Shown here: piece by piece, positions 15,701 through 23,618 of the stretch
Numbering within the stretch: the stretch's first letter is position 1
Layout of the letters: the number at the start of each line of letters is the position of its first letter
NCBI RefSeq assembly: GCF_900104955.1
Contig: NZ_FNSI01000001.1
Span: forward strand, 2,824,001 to 2,888,000
Direction: 5' to 3'
DNA: 64,000 bases
From: Beijerinckia sp. 28-YEA-48
GTDB lineage: Bacteria; Pseudomonadota; Alphaproteobacteria; Rhizobiales; Beijerinckiaceae
Made by a program: the position numbers and the translations under genes
Notes under the pieces: model-generated
What the model saw: the letters and a program-made list of their open reading frames with translations, nothing else
What the model was told of the DNA's origin: nothing
The model's database searches: none

Positions 15701-18257
15701 GGTGGCTCCGCTTGCGGCTGACGTCTCGGTCACCCAAGGGATGTTCATGGCCTACGTGTCGGCGCAGCGTCCTGCGTCTTCCGACATCGCTGGTATGGCC
15801 GTCTATGCCTCAACCACCAATGGCTTTACACCCAGTCCGACAACCCTGATCTATAAAGGTCCAGATATCACGGTCCGCAGGGAAATCGCAGAAGGCCAGA
15901 CGCTCTACTTCCGTGTCGCCTTCTACGACACGTTCGATGGGACGCTGTCACCTTTCTCGGACCAGAAGTCGGTCGTCGGTTCGGGGCTGGTTCCGAACTC
16001 GGTCAGTTATACCAAACTCTCGACGGATCTTCAGACTGAGATCAGCACCATCGCTCCGACTGCGGTTCGCGTCGCGGCTCTGGAAGAGGAGACCTACGGC
16101 ACCTGGAACGTTAGAATCCAGACCCAGGTGACGACGAACGCTGGACCGAAGAACATCATCTCCGGGTTCGGTCTCGCGCAAGCTACCCACGACGGTGTTG
16201 TTGAGTCGGATTTCATTGTCCAAGCTGATCGCTTCTCGATCATCCCGAGTTATAACAGCACAAATCCCGTCAAGCTGTCTCCCGTCTTCGTCGCCTCGAC
16301 CGTTGCAGGCAACATGTCGGTGGGCATCAATGGCGACCTGTTCCTCGACGGCAGCATCTCGGCCAATGCGCTGAAGATCAACAGCCAGATGGCGAACCTC
16401 GTCGTAAACGGCGACTTCGAGGCGGATCTGCTCAATTGGTCGGCCCAGTTCCCGGCCCGAACCACGATCTCAGTGGACAGCGCAAGCGGCTCGAAAGCGG
16501 TCCGTCTCGACCGCACTGCAGCGACGACCGGCATCAACGGTATGCGCATCGATTACACCCAGCTGATCCCGGTCGCAGCGGGCGTGCCCCTTGAAGTGTC
16601 GGCTATGGTCAAGGGCGACACTGCGAGCATTGGTGGCTGTTATCTCGCGGTTCTTTGGTACGACGGAAGCCTCACGCTTCTGAACGAGAGCCAGCCGGTC
16701 AGCAATCAGCCGTTCACTACGACCTATGCGTTGAAGTCCGGTCAGACTACCCCTCCGGCGAGTGCAAAATTTGCTAAGGTCCGCGTCTATCATTGGGAAC
16801 AATCCACCACCCGATACATGTACGCCGACAATGTCGCGCTTAGGGGCACGGCTCAGGGCACTTCGATCCAAGGCGGCGCGATCTCGGCGTACCATCTGAG
16901 CGTCACGTCTCTCTCCTCGATCACTGGCAACGTCGGCATCCTGACAGCAGGTATCATCCAGGGCGCTGATCCGAATGCGCTCTACATGGACCTGAACGCC
17001 AGCTATCTGCGGGCGCGGAACGGCGACTTCCAAGGTACGCTGCGCGCGACCAAGATGGTGGCAGGTAGCCGCTTGGAACTCGGCGCCGGTGCCAACATCG
17101 AGAGTGGCGTTCTTCCGTTTGACACGGGCACCTATCGCCGTGGTGGAGAGTTTTATTTCAGCTCAGGGTCAAGCCTCAATCCAAACTTCACGCTCAAACG
17201 GGATCGGCTTGTCTCGGATGCGCTTGGCGAACGGATGCACACGCCGATTATGCCTTGGAATCATGCCCTGCAGTATCCGGCAGTGCTCGACGGCGGCGCT
17301 GGTATTCCGTCACTTTTCATTATGCCAGACGGTGGCTTTGCTCAGACCGGAGGCATTAGCGCCTGGCCGAGCGGCGCCGGTAACATGGGTGAGGTTCACC
17401 AGATTTATTGGGACCCAGGCCTTCGTTGGAATCGTCAGGGCAACTTCTGGGCCCTCGGTCGTCCATTCTATATCCAAGTTCCGGCGGGGGTCACCGCCAT
17501 GGAAGCGTGGCTCTGGGGCGGCGGCGGCGGCACATGCTGGTCCGGAAATGACGCCGGTGCTGGTGGGCACGTCAGGGGGTATTTCTCTGTCACCGAAGGC
17601 CAGCGCTTCCACCTAACTGTTGGGTTCGGAGGATCAGCAGGGGACTGTCGGGAATCCGACTTCACTCCCTCGCCGCTGCGTTTCGATGTTCTCAAAACTC
17701 TCGAAGGTTGGGCCGAGGCTGGTCGAGGCGAGCCTGGAAATCTCTACCACGCCACAGGTGGTGGACGAACCTGCCTGGGTCGCATCATCGACGACGCTGG
17801 TAACTTTGAAGAGATCCTGGTCGCCGGCGGCGGCGGCGCTGGTCACGCGGGCCAGAACGGCACGCCCGGCGGCCCGTATTCCCCCGGTTGGACTGGAGGC
17901 ATGCCAAATTCCGTTGGTCAGAACACTTTTGGCCAAGGCGCAGGCGCTGGCGGCGGCGGCGGTGGTAGCTCAGTTTATGGCGGCGGTGGCACCAACGGTA
18001 AGGGTGGTTCGAACTACGTCCACCCAAGCTGCTGGAACACGAGCAGCCAATCTGGCTCCGGCCCGAACCCACCCGAGACGGCGTCTGGCTACTACAACCA
18101 CCACTGCAACGGTCGGATGGGTTTCGACAACGTCAACCGTAAGAAACAGCCTGGTTATGGCTTCGCAGGTGGTCGGCGCCCGAATGGTCCGACTGTTCTA
18201 GGTGAAGACGCTCTCAATGCCGGCGCTCCCGGCTTCGCGTGGATTGGCTTCTGGTAA
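12759..18257 (+). CDS. J-like tail tip / central fibre protein with glycine-rich adhesin end
   Basis: 1,832 residues, GTG start inside the upstream gene. The first ~750 residues match the gpJ hub plan (opening with LRGNKSLGGG and SDDSVEIVLALSEGP). About 774-987 read as fibronectin III-like repeats (PTDVRITPRTTDGKHYIDITWTPS type). About 1209-1360 resemble a carbohydrate-binding beta-sandwich (NLVVNGDFEADLLNW). From about 1574 to the end come runs of four to five glycines and GAGG units around aromatic residues, as in glycine-rich receptor-binding tips. Hub assembly N-terminally and host receptor recognition C-terminally are inferred. Confidence 0.9.
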   Translation: MGTIALRGNKSLGGGSDTQTNTPDTLKSDDSVEIVLALSEGPCVGFANGARSFFVGGTPLVDTDNKPNIGNFDLRLYTGDSPATPIVPKLGGFGASTNVGVELETHIPVTRSGTYSNIDFLELRIVYNRLLATNKNGTFAASGAFIVEIKPHSSSVWQSAYTTTSPPPYQQLGTDVFQWMAYAANNQKNNSVNPAFRKIYLQSVMPGVPEIPQAVWLNSSENYRPYGWNLVTWAAYGGATHNVTPGYSYWEWNDGGIVRRVYHGFVDGAAPAPLTQYDFWVAPTGTMGRSTEVAYTWNGSAWVDYMDWAQPPITTPGIVEIYGKTSVPYVKELRFAVPRISEPFDVRVTKLSLPNTTEYFCDILFESFQELTANPVVYDDLMLAHLTIKASNQFSSVPEFLSECKGRIIRVPNNYNPDARTYTGIWDGTFKFAYSNNLAWCAYDLVTNARYGVASYRQVIADKFAFYAFGQHCDAHGFTYNDWITEPRNLNEMIDYVCGIGGGKYIDRGDGYATVIFDYKDQPAEHLFTPENVGEGIFTYAFTDITSRKNDITVSFKNELYGWIEDRRRIYDQTHIDTYGRNPEEFVAVGCTDETEAVKRARLRLATSLTEKTIVTFKTNRQGLYVNLYGIILVADPDSGFGLSGRINSVVNSTTLALRDPLYFEAGFTYKVKFSVPDGGKFRIIEHNLITSTGSTKQLKLATPLAYTLPEYCTFSIESSSGIGAPKAWRVTDIEEVDGDPDNVSISALEVNRNKWDYVDGIYDPIEPIGTGNVNTQLLPPTDVRITPRTTDGKHYIDITWTPSGSPLTRQTRLYQQINGGDLDLLTETRQNQYTIVAPVPAKYQFALVTVGLDGNESPPVRFEHIVAGDESVRLVTAPTNLRIQNSLSAGVFTGRDPVFLWDASVNDPYVVRYRIQVQDPADSSVKRQEFVTDTTWTYSYGLNEIDWGTPKRNFNVEVRAVDAAGFVSPRNLLLCSNPLPVAPLAADVSVTQGMFMAYVSAQRPASSDIAGMAVYASTTNGFTPSPTTLIYKGPDITVRREIAEGQTLYFRVAFYDTFDGTLSPFSDQKSVVGSGLVPNSVSYTKLSTDLQTEISTIAPTAVRVAALEEETYGTWNVRIQTQVTTNAGPKNIISGFGLAQATHDGVVESDFIVQADRFSIIPSYNSTNPVKLSPVFVASTVAGNMSVGINGDLFLDGSISANALKINSQMANLVVNGDFEADLLNWSAQFPARTTISVDSASGSKAVRLDRTAATTGINGMRIDYTQLIPVAAGVPLEVSAMVKGDTASIGGCYLAVLWYDGSLTLLNESQPVSNQPFTTTYALKSGQTTPPASAKFAKVRVYHWEQSTTRYMYADNVALRGTAQGTSIQGGAISAYHLSVTSLSSITGNVGILTAGIIQGADPNALYMDLNASYLRARNGDFQGTLRATKMVAGSRLELGAGANIESGVLPFDTGTYRRGGEFYFSSGSSLNPNFTLKRDRLVSDALGERMHTPIMPWNHALQYPAVLDGGAGIPSLFIMPDGGFAQTGGISAWPSGAGNMGEVHQIYWDPGLRWNRQGNFWALGRPFYIQVPAGVTAMEAWLWGGGGGTCWSGNDAGAGGHVRGYFSVTEGQRFHLTVGFGGSAGDCRESDFTPSPLRFDVLKTLEGWAEAGRGEPGNLYHATGGGRTCLGRIIDDAGNFEEILVAGGGGAGHAGQNGTPGGPYSPGWTGGMPNSVGQNTFGQGAGAGGGGGGSSVYGGGGTNGKGGSNYVHPSCWNTSSQSGSGPNPPETASGYYNHHCNGRMGFDNVNRKKQPGYGFAGGRRPNGPTVLGEDALNAGAPGFAWIGFW

Positions 18258-18274
18258 ACTGAAAGGACCCCCTC

Positions 18275-18478
18275 ATGGATAAGCCCACTTTCGAAGCTCC
18301 TGCTATTATCCCAACTGGTACGACTGACCTGTGTGTCTCATGGTCTCTCGGTAGCGAGAAGGGTAGCTTCCTCATTCCAGCTGACGTTGACTTTCTGGGT
18401 ATGTCCGACGCTGCCAAAGTTGAGTACTGGTTCAAAGCTACAGGGCGTAAAGCGACTACTAAAACCCTAAAGGACTAG
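18275..18478 (+). CDS. Small phage protein of unknown function
   Basis: 67 residues from an ATG with AAAGGA 9 bases upstream, 17 bases after the J-like gene. No signal peptide or membrane segment. It sits between the fibre and the lysis genes, where tail fibre chaperones or small virion proteins are common, but I see no motif to support either role. Confidence 0.6.
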   Translation: MDKPTFEAPAIIPTGTTDLCVSWSLGSEKGSFLIPADVDFLGMSDAAKVEYWFKATGRKATTKTLKD

Positions 18479-18495
18479 TCGCCAACTACTGAGCC

Positions 18496-18681
18496 ATGGC
18501 ACGCAAGGTCGGCATCATGGCGTACGGGACGCCGGAGGACCGCCTCCGGCTTGAGTCCCTGGCCCGTATCAAAGGGCAATCCAGCAGCGAATGGCTGATC
18601 GAACAAATCCGTGCAGCTTATAAGGAGCTGTACGGAGACGTGCCTCCCGTTCCCAGACCTGAACCGGAGACACGCTCTTGA
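18496..18681 (+). CDS. Small ribbon-helix-helix-like protein
   Basis: 61 residues. The pattern GTPEDRLRLESLARIKGQSSSEWLIEQIRAAY resembles the two-helix part of Arc/CopG-type DNA-binding proteins (short basic lead, helix, SSSEWL turn, helix). Its stop overlaps the endolysin start by 4 bases, suggesting coupling to the lysis genes. A regulatory role in late expression is possible but unproven. Confidence 0.5.
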   Translation: MARKVGIMAYGTPEDRLRLESLARIKGQSSSEWLIEQIRAAYKELYGDVPPVPRPEPETRS

Positions 18682-19805
18682 CGATGAGTTTTCAGGGCGC
18701 AGCCCTTCCCCTTTCCAATGACACGGTCGAGAAGACCGCCAAGGCTCTCGGTATCGAGGTCGCAGCGCTTCGTGCCTTCATGGAAGTCGAGGCGCCAAAG
18801 GGGCCGTTCGACGCCAAAGGGCGTCCGACGATGCTCTTCGAACCTCATAAGTTCTACAAGCATCTGCCCACTTCAGATAAGCGTGCGCGAGCTGTAGCAG
18901 AGGGTCTCGCTTATCCGAGACAGGGTACCAAGCCATACCCTTCAGAGAGTTACACGCGCCTCCTGCAGGCGATTGAAATCGATCTCGAAGCTGCTCTTCA
19001 GTCCTGCTCCTGGGGATCGACCCAGATTATGGGCGAGAACTACGAAGAGCTGGGTTACGTGTCCGCGAAGGCCATGGTCATCGCGGCGATGGATAGTGCA
19101 GATCTCCAGCTGGTCCAGACCGCGAAGCTCATGCGAGCAAAACCCGGTCTCGTCAATGCCATCAAAAAGCATGACTGGGCCACATGCGCCCGCCTATGGA
19201 ATGGAGCGGGTTATGCCAAGAACAAATACGACGTCAAACTCGCCAAGGCTTATCAGAAGTGGCTCAAGAAGGCTCCCGCCCGCCCGGTTGCTGTAGTCAC
19301 CGACCTGTCGAAGGAGGAGATCGAGGCCGTCCAGGCCCAGCTTAAGAAGCGCGGATACCACCTGGTCGGCAAGGTCGATGGCAAGTGGGGCTCCAACACC
19401 ATTGGGGCTATCTCTGCTTTTCAGACCGAGAACGGTCTTCCGCTCACCTGTAAGCTCGACCCCGCCACGCGTGAGGAGCTGTTTGGCTCGAACGCTCCGC
19501 GCCCGATTGGTGAAGCTCGATCCAAAGCGGGGTTCGCTGACGTTCAGGGCCTTGGCATTGCCAAGATCGCGGGCGGCATCGGTCTCGGCGGCAGTGGTCT
19601 CTCGGCCGCAAGCGAGTATCTGGATAAGGCCAACGAAGTGAAGGACAAGGTCGTCTCGGCTTGGGACATCCTCGAGCCGATCCGTGGCATCGTCGCGGCT
19701 CATCCGCTCCTGCTCGTCACCGTCGCAGGGCTCGCCGTGGCGTCCGTCGCCGGTGTCTTCATCTACGCGCAGATCCGCAACTATCGCTCGGGGGCGCTCG
19801 CGTGA
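18678..19805 (+). CDS. Endolysin: N-acetylmuramidase with peptidoglycan-binding domain and C-terminal membrane segment
   Basis: 375 residues from TTG at 18678, or ATG at 18684. Residues 15-205 match the DUF3380 N-acetylmuramidase family: FMEVEAPKGPFDAKGRPTMLFEPHKF holds the candidate catalytic Glu, followed by YTRLLQA and SCSWGSTQIMG. About 210-275 form a peptidoglycan-binding_1 domain (EAVQAQLKKRGYHLVGKVDGKWG). Residues 335-365 are a hydrophobic helix. In many DUF3380 lysins the binding domain is N-terminal; here it is C-terminal and a membrane segment follows. Cuts glycan at the end of infection. Confidence 0.88.
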   Translation: MTMSFQGAALPLSNDTVEKTAKALGIEVAALRAFMEVEAPKGPFDAKGRPTMLFEPHKFYKHLPTSDKRARAVAEGLAYPRQGTKPYPSESYTRLLQAIEIDLEAALQSCSWGSTQIMGENYEELGYVSAKAMVIAAMDSADLQLVQTAKLMRAKPGLVNAIKKHDWATCARLWNGAGYAKNKYDVKLAKAYQKWLKKAPARPVAVVTDLSKEEIEAVQAQLKKRGYHLVGKVDGKWGSNTIGAISAFQTENGLPLTCKLDPATREELFGSNAPRPIGEARSKAGFADVQGLGIAKIAGGIGLGGSGLSAASEYLDKANEVKDKVVSAWDILEPIRGIVAAHPLLLVTVAGLAVASVAGVFIYAQIRNYRSGALA

Positions 19806-20149
19806 TCATCCCGACATGGGCGAAGATTGCTGGTGCTTTCCTCGTCGTCGGCGGAATCTATTCCGCCGGCTGGCTGGGCGCGACGGAGCACTATGAAGTG
19901 CAGAGCCTGCGAAACAAGAACGCGGCCCTCACCAAACAGCTCAAGGACACCAACGAGATCAACGAGGCCGCCAGCAAAGAGCGCGAGAAGGCTCAGGCTG
20001 CGATGCGCCAACTTCAGGGGAAGATCGATGCGTTTAAAGCCACGCCTGGCCGCAACGACGCTATGTCTGCTGATACTGCTCGGCGGCTGCGCAACATCGC
20101 CAAAGATGCAAGTCGCGGCTACACCAAAGGAAGACGCGGAGCTTCGTAG
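19802..20149 (+). CDS. Inner-membrane spanin (Rz-like)
   Basis: 115 residues from GTG at 19802, which overlaps the endolysin stop; the longer frame to 19661 is only the endolysin shadow. It has an N-terminal membrane anchor (residues 6-23) followed by a periplasmic coiled coil (about 28-75, charged heptads). This is the layout of Rz, which pairs with the Rz1 lipoprotein to fuse inner and outer membranes. The Rz1-like gene starts inside this gene in another frame. Confidence 0.82.
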   Translation: MIIPTWAKIAGAFLVVGGIYSAGWLGATEHYEVQSLRNKNAALTKQLKDTNEINEAASKEREKAQAAMRQLQGKIDAFKATPGRNDAMSADTARRLRNIAKDASRGYTKGRRGAS

Positions 20150-20297
20150 GCCAGTTCAAGCCCCGGTCCCGAAGAAAGGCAAGTCAGCGAGCAACTACGC
20201 CGCTGATACTCTCGGCGCTTTGGGAGAAGCCAACGCAAAGATTCAGCAGTGGACGAAATTCTACGATGACGTGCGTGAGAGGAACGACGACAAATGA
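20028..20297 (+). CDS. Outer-membrane spanin lipoprotein (Rz1-like), nested start
   Basis: 89 residues. A signal peptide ends in the lipobox LLGGC (Cys21), followed by ATSPK, so the mature protein starts at a lipid-modified cysteine; proline-containing stretch PVQAPVPKKG follows. AGGGGAAG precedes the ATG. The first 122 bases lie inside the Rz-like gene in the +1 frame, and the remainder extends past it, a known overlapping Rz/Rz1 arrangement. Stop overlaps the next ATG by 4 bases. Confidence 0.85.
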   Translation: MRLKPRLAATTLCLLILLGGCATSPKMQVAATPKEDAELRRPVQAPVPKKGKSASNYAADTLGALGEANAKIQQWTKFYDDVRERNDDK

Positions 20298-20638
20298 CGC
20301 TCCTCGACCGCGTAGTTTACGGTATCAGCTCTCACTTTATGGAGCGTAGGGCGGAATGGGCTATGTCGGCTGCCCTGCTCTCCACCGACTTTATAGCGCT
20401 CGGCATCCTGCGTCTGCTCGCGCTGGTGATCAACGGCACCTTCGCTGACACCTGGTATGGTCGCTGGACGCACCACGTTCGAGGCTTCCTGGCTCTTTAC
20501 AGCCTTTATGTTTGGACGACGATCGACTCGAGGCTCCTCCTTCCGATCATCATCATAGAGTTCTCCAACCTGGCGCTGGCTTTTGGCGATTCAGGCGCCG
20601 CCGATCGGAGGTTCAAAAATGCAGCTGCCGAACATTGA
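20294..20638 (+). CDS. Small membrane protein, holin candidate
   Basis: 114 residues with hydrophobic segments at about 24-46, 63-76 and 79-97 and a charged C-terminus. It follows the spanins with a 4-base overlap. Small size, two to three membrane segments and position in the lysis block fit a holin or antiholin, but there is no family motif that decides it. Confidence 0.6.
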   Translation: MTLLDRVVYGISSHFMERRAEWAMSAALLSTDFIALGILRLLALVINGTFADTWYGRWTHHVRGFLALYSLYVWTTIDSRLLLPIIIIEFSNLALAFGDSGAADRRFKNAAAEH

Positions 20639-20930
20639 CCCGGCCGCTGTAGAGAAACTTGCCCCTGGCTCGTCGATCTTCTTCTCAGCAGGTGTAGTCA
20701 TCGCCGGCATCGTGCTGGGTTTCGTGGCCTATTTCCAGAAGATGTTCGGCTCTCGCGCCGAATCCAACACCGACAGGCTCGAGAAGGGCATTGATCGCCT
20801 TTGTGATCTTCTGGAAAAGAAGATCGAAGTGGACGAGGAGACGGCAGCTACGCTGCGGGCGATGTTGGGGCAGATGAAGGACGAGGCCGCATATCAGCAC
20901 GGACTAGCTGCGGGGAAACGGCTTACCTGA
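20619..20930 (+). CDS. Small single-pass membrane protein, holin-like or lysis accessory
   Basis: 103 residues from ATG at 20619, which has GGAGG 7 bases upstream; the frame is open to 20583 but without such a site. One membrane helix (about 18-37, FFSAGVVIAGIVLGFVAYF) is followed by a charged coiled coil. It could be a second holin, antiholin or spanin regulator. Its end overlaps by 8 bases the end of a convergent gene, which marks the boundary of the rightward late operon. Confidence 0.6.
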   Translation: MQLPNIDPAAVEKLAPGSSIFFSAGVVIAGIVLGFVAYFQKMFGSRAESNTDRLEKGIDRLCDLLEKKIEVDEETAATLRAMLGQMKDEAAYQHGLAAGKRLT

Positions 20931-21624
20931 ATTCGAGGTAGGGCCGACAACTCTGCATTATTCTTGGAAGGTCTGCCTGAATTTCCTTAACGAGGGCAGC
21001 TAGCGCCTCACGCCTGGCAACGAGCTTTTGGTCGGTATTTAGTATTTGGGCATCAATATTTGCTTTCTTCTCGTCCCGCTCGGCCCTTGAAGCGGCGGTT
21101 TCAATTCCCCCTCCTATTTTAAAGTTTTGCTCTAACTCTAAGGCCGTCAATCTCATCCTGTAGCTATTTAAATCCTTCTCGTAGCTCATAATCATCTGAC
21201 CATCGCTAACCACTTTTGATGCTCTCTCCGCGTTAATTTCCCATAGCTCCTTCAGATGTGGGAACAGAAACGAACCCATCGTCACTCCATCCGAGAACGG
21301 TTTAAATTTATCGGTCCAATTGGGATCGTCTTTGATTAGACTTTCAATCTGATAGAGGAAATCAACAACTGTATGATAGACATTGAAGCGGTCTTCGAAC
21401 AGGTCGTGTCGAAACTTCTCGGTATTAATTTCGACCTGCCGTTGGGCTATATCTCGCTGAGCCTTCGAGAAAGTGTACGTTATTTTCGCCGCCACTGACG
21501 CAGCGGTGACTGTGGCCACAGGACCCGCGAAGTCTTTGAAAAGATCGCGCCACCCAACGCTCCAAATTACATGCCCAAAGTCAGCAGCGGCCTGCGCAAA
21601 TGGTCCTACCGTCCCCAACCCCAT
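20923..21624 (-). CDS. Unknown protein, AT-rich, with membrane-type segment and coiled coils
   Basis: 233 residues. A hydrophobic stretch near 33-47 (AGPVATVTAASVAAKITYTF) suggests weak membrane association and long charged helices follow (residues 55-80 and 145-225). The sequence is visibly more AT-rich than flanking genes and it stands at the convergent end of late and early operons, where lysogenic cargo often sits. I do not recognise the family. Superinfection exclusion or abortive infection is possible but nothing in the sequence demonstrates it. Confidence 0.6.
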   Translation of the reverse strand: MGLGTVGPFAQAAADFGHVIWSVGWRDLFKDFAGPVATVTAASVAAKITYTFSKAQRDIAQRQVEINTEKFRHDLFEDRFNVYHTVVDFLYQIESLIKDDPNWTDKFKPFSDGVTMGSFLFPHLKELWEINAERASKVVSDGQMIMSYEKDLNSYRMRLTALELEQNFKIGGGIETAASRAERDEKKANIDAQILNTDQKLVARREALAALVKEIQADLPRIMQSCRPYLEFR

Positions 21625-21633
21625 CGTCAGCCC

Positions 21634-22545
21634 CTAAAATTCCCGCCGAACTTTCCTCGCCGGCTTATCGTCTCGCAACCCCACGAAACTTGAATGTCTC
21701 AACACGCCGCCCTTCTCCCAGCTCATGAAGGTCACTTCAGCAACGAGCTTCGGCTCGACGCGACGTATACCTTTCTTGCCCCTGCTGGGAAACAGTGGCG
21801 TCTCCTCGATTTCCAATGGCTTCAGCTTCTTCAGGATCGCAACCAGGTCCTTGTCCGTGAAGCCTGTCCCCACCCGGCCGGCATCCTTCAGCTCTTTACC
21901 GTCGTAATAGCCAAGCAGCAGAGCGCCAAACCCAGGACGCGAACCTTCTGGCTCAGTCCACCCGGTGATGACGAACTCCTGGCGCTTAAGGCACTTCGCC
22001 TTGACCCATACCCCACGGTTGCCCGGCATGTATTGAGCATCGATACGCTTCGAGACCATACCTTCGAGGTGCATGCCACAGACTGCCTGGAAGAAGAACC
22101 CAGCTCGTTCTGTAGAATGATCGTGGTACTGGAAGCCACTCTTCCTCGGCACCAGCGGTTTGAGCAGCGCTTTCCGTTCACCGAGGGAGAACTTCATCAG
22201 ATCTCGGCTGTCGAGATGCAACAAGTCGAAGGCATAGAACATAAGCGGTAGCTTCTTCTCGTGCGCCTGTTGCGTCAGAGCGAAGCTCGGGAGCCCGTCC
22301 TTGTTCAGGGCAGCCATCTCACCGTCGATGTATGCTGACTTAACCTTGAGCCTCGATGCTGCTTTCGCAAGGGACGGATACCGGTCTGTCCAGTCGAGGC
22401 CACTGCGGGTTAGAAGGCGAACCCGCCCGTCTTCGATCAGAACGGCGATACGATAGCCATCAATCTTGATCTCGTGGACCCAACCCTCACCTTCGGGAGG
22501 GTGTTCAACAAGCTTCACCAGCTGTGGTTCGACCCATTTGATCAT
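21634..22545 (-). CDS. ATP-dependent DNA ligase, LigD ligase-domain type
   Basis: 303 residues from ATG at 22545. EIKIDGYR places the adenylated lysine at residue 27. Further motifs follow: YIDGEMAAL (III), FYAFDLLHL (IIIa), EGMVSKR (IV) and WVKAKCLKRQEFVITG (V), then an OB-fold with FGALLLGYYDG. The motif IV-V wording is that of the ligase domain of bacterial LigD, the end-joining enzyme; no polymerase or phosphoesterase domain is attached. The phage encodes a second, different ligase 12 kb away, and the host ku gene lies 24 kb to the right. Seals nicks or ends during phage replication or circularisation. Confidence 0.88.
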   Translation of the reverse strand: MIKWVEPQLVKLVEHPPEGEGWVHEIKIDGYRIAVLIEDGRVRLLTRSGLDWTDRYPSLAKAASRLKVKSAYIDGEMAALNKDGLPSFALTQQAHEKKLPLMFYAFDLLHLDSRDLMKFSLGERKALLKPLVPRKSGFQYHDHSTERAGFFFQAVCGMHLEGMVSKRIDAQYMPGNRGVWVKAKCLKRQEFVITGWTEPEGSRPGFGALLLGYYDGKELKDAGRVGTGFTDKDLVAILKKLKPLEIEETPLFPSRGKKGIRRVEPKLVAEVTFMSWEKGGVLRHSSFVGLRDDKPARKVRREF

Positions 22546-22895
22546 TCGAAAAGGTCCGGTTTTCCCCTTATCCGTAGGGTACGCCCCCGATTGTCTTTCG
22601 AGAAACGGGAATGGTCCTCGACCAAATCGATCGTGTCTGGCCGCTTCTTGCACTCAACATCGGAGCAGATCAGGCGCTCGACAACACCAGAGATCCGCGT
22701 GTTCCACCCGTACCGAGCGGCGAACGCACGAAGTGGGAGAGAAGCCGACCGGCCGCACTCGCAGTGGACCCATATCCAATAGGCGCTCAGATCAATCAAC
22801 GTCTGCTCGCTCACCCGCTCCGGAAACTCGACCTCTCGATGGTCCCGGTACGGTGGCAGAGGAAACGGATAACGCTGTTCCTTACGGCCGGCCAT
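22542..22895 (-). CDS. Putative zinc-binding phage protein of unknown function
   Basis: 117 residues from ATG at 22895 (the frame is open to 22931). A CEC pair near residue 46 and CSDVEC near residue 77 could coordinate zinc. Aromatic and arginine-rich segments are seen in between (WIWVHCECGRSASLPLRAFA). It overlaps the ligase start by 4 bases and the upstream gene by about 14 bases, so it is part of the same leftward operon. A small nucleic acid-binding role is plausible only. Confidence 0.6.
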   Translation of the reverse strand: MAGRKEQRYPFPLPPYRDHREVEFPERVSEQTLIDLSAYWIWVHCECGRSASLPLRAFAARYGWNTRISGVVERLICSDVECKKRPDTIDLVEDHSRFSKDNRGRTLRIRGKPDLFE

Positions 22896-23286
22896 TTTTG
22901 ATCGTGTGGTTCTTGAATAGCTGGGCACCACAGCTCAACGACAGTGCCGTCGTTGTTCGAGGCACTTCCTTCTCGTAGACCTCGACGAAGACGTCAAACG
23001 CGGCCCGAGCTGCTTTGGCATCCTTCAGCTGGCCAATAATCTCAACCACTCCGCCCCGGTCTCCGCCCCAGGGCCACCGCTGGATTTTGAAGTGCATCCC
23101 GTTGAACGGGTCTTCACGGGTCAGCTTCATGTAGTAGTGCTGCAGAGCGTATGTAGCGTAACGCACTGATTCAACACTTAGACGAGCTTCTTTGCCCTCG
23201 TTCATCCGGCCCCACAGCTTGAACATGAGGGCCTGGACCAACTCCAGGTCATTGATGATGTCGCCGGGTGAGAACTCGTCTGCCAT
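22882..23286 (-). CDS. Phage protein of unknown function
   Basis: 134 residues from ATG at 23286 (an in-frame ATG at 23304 is also possible). Mixed helices with no recognised motif: an acidic start (MADEFSPGDIINDLELVQALMF), then a basic middle around FKIQRWPWGGD. No signal peptide. It is the second gene after a candidate promoter at 23741-23769 and is followed by an overlapping cysteine-rich protein and the ligase. Confidence 0.55.
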   Translation of the reverse strand: MADEFSPGDIINDLELVQALMFKLWGRMNEGKEARLSVESVRYATYALQHYYMKLTREDPFNGMHFKIQRWPWGGDRGGVVEIIGQLKDAKAARAAFDVFVEVYEKEVPRTTTALSLSCGAQLFKNHTIKNGRP

Positions 23287-23341
23287 GGCGGATATGGATT
23301 CCACCGGCAGGCCTGGCTGTCAAGAACGAAGCGAGAACAAA

Positions 23342-23521
23342 TCACGTTCGCCTCCGCCCCAGGAGGGTGATGAGAGCCCCTGCCCCGAGGGTGAAGGCTG
23401 TTAAAACTGCATGGAAAAGGGTGGTGGCGAGGTGGGGATTGAGCAGCGCCAGGACAAAGGCGATGGTCACGCAGACGAGGGTCAGCGCGAGCCCACAAAG
23501 GATAATAAGACGAGTGTTCAT
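23342..23521 (-). CDS. Small two-helix membrane protein
   Basis: 59 residues from ATG at 23521 (GAGAG 6 bases upstream); the longer frame to 23617 lacks a ribosome site and crosses leader sequence. Two hydrophobic helices (about 5-25 and 31-53) separated by NPHL, ending in GRRRT. First gene of the leftward block after the candidate promoter. Function unknown; small phage membrane proteins of this kind can act in exclusion or as holin partners. Confidence 0.5.
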   Translation of the reverse strand: MNTRLIILCGLALTLVCVTIAFVLALLNPHLATTLFHAVLTAFTLGAGALITLLGRRRT

Positions 23522-23618
23522 TACAGTCTCTCGGATCATTATCGATCGAGAGACACTTTCGCGCGCGAGAGGGCTCTCGACCGTGAGGTCGATAAAACCC
23601 TCAATCGCGCTAACCACT

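Noticed and set aside
19661..19801. Longer N-terminus for the Rz-like spanin
   Set aside because: The extra residues are arginine-rich shadow of the endolysin; the GTG at 19802 gives a clean membrane anchor.
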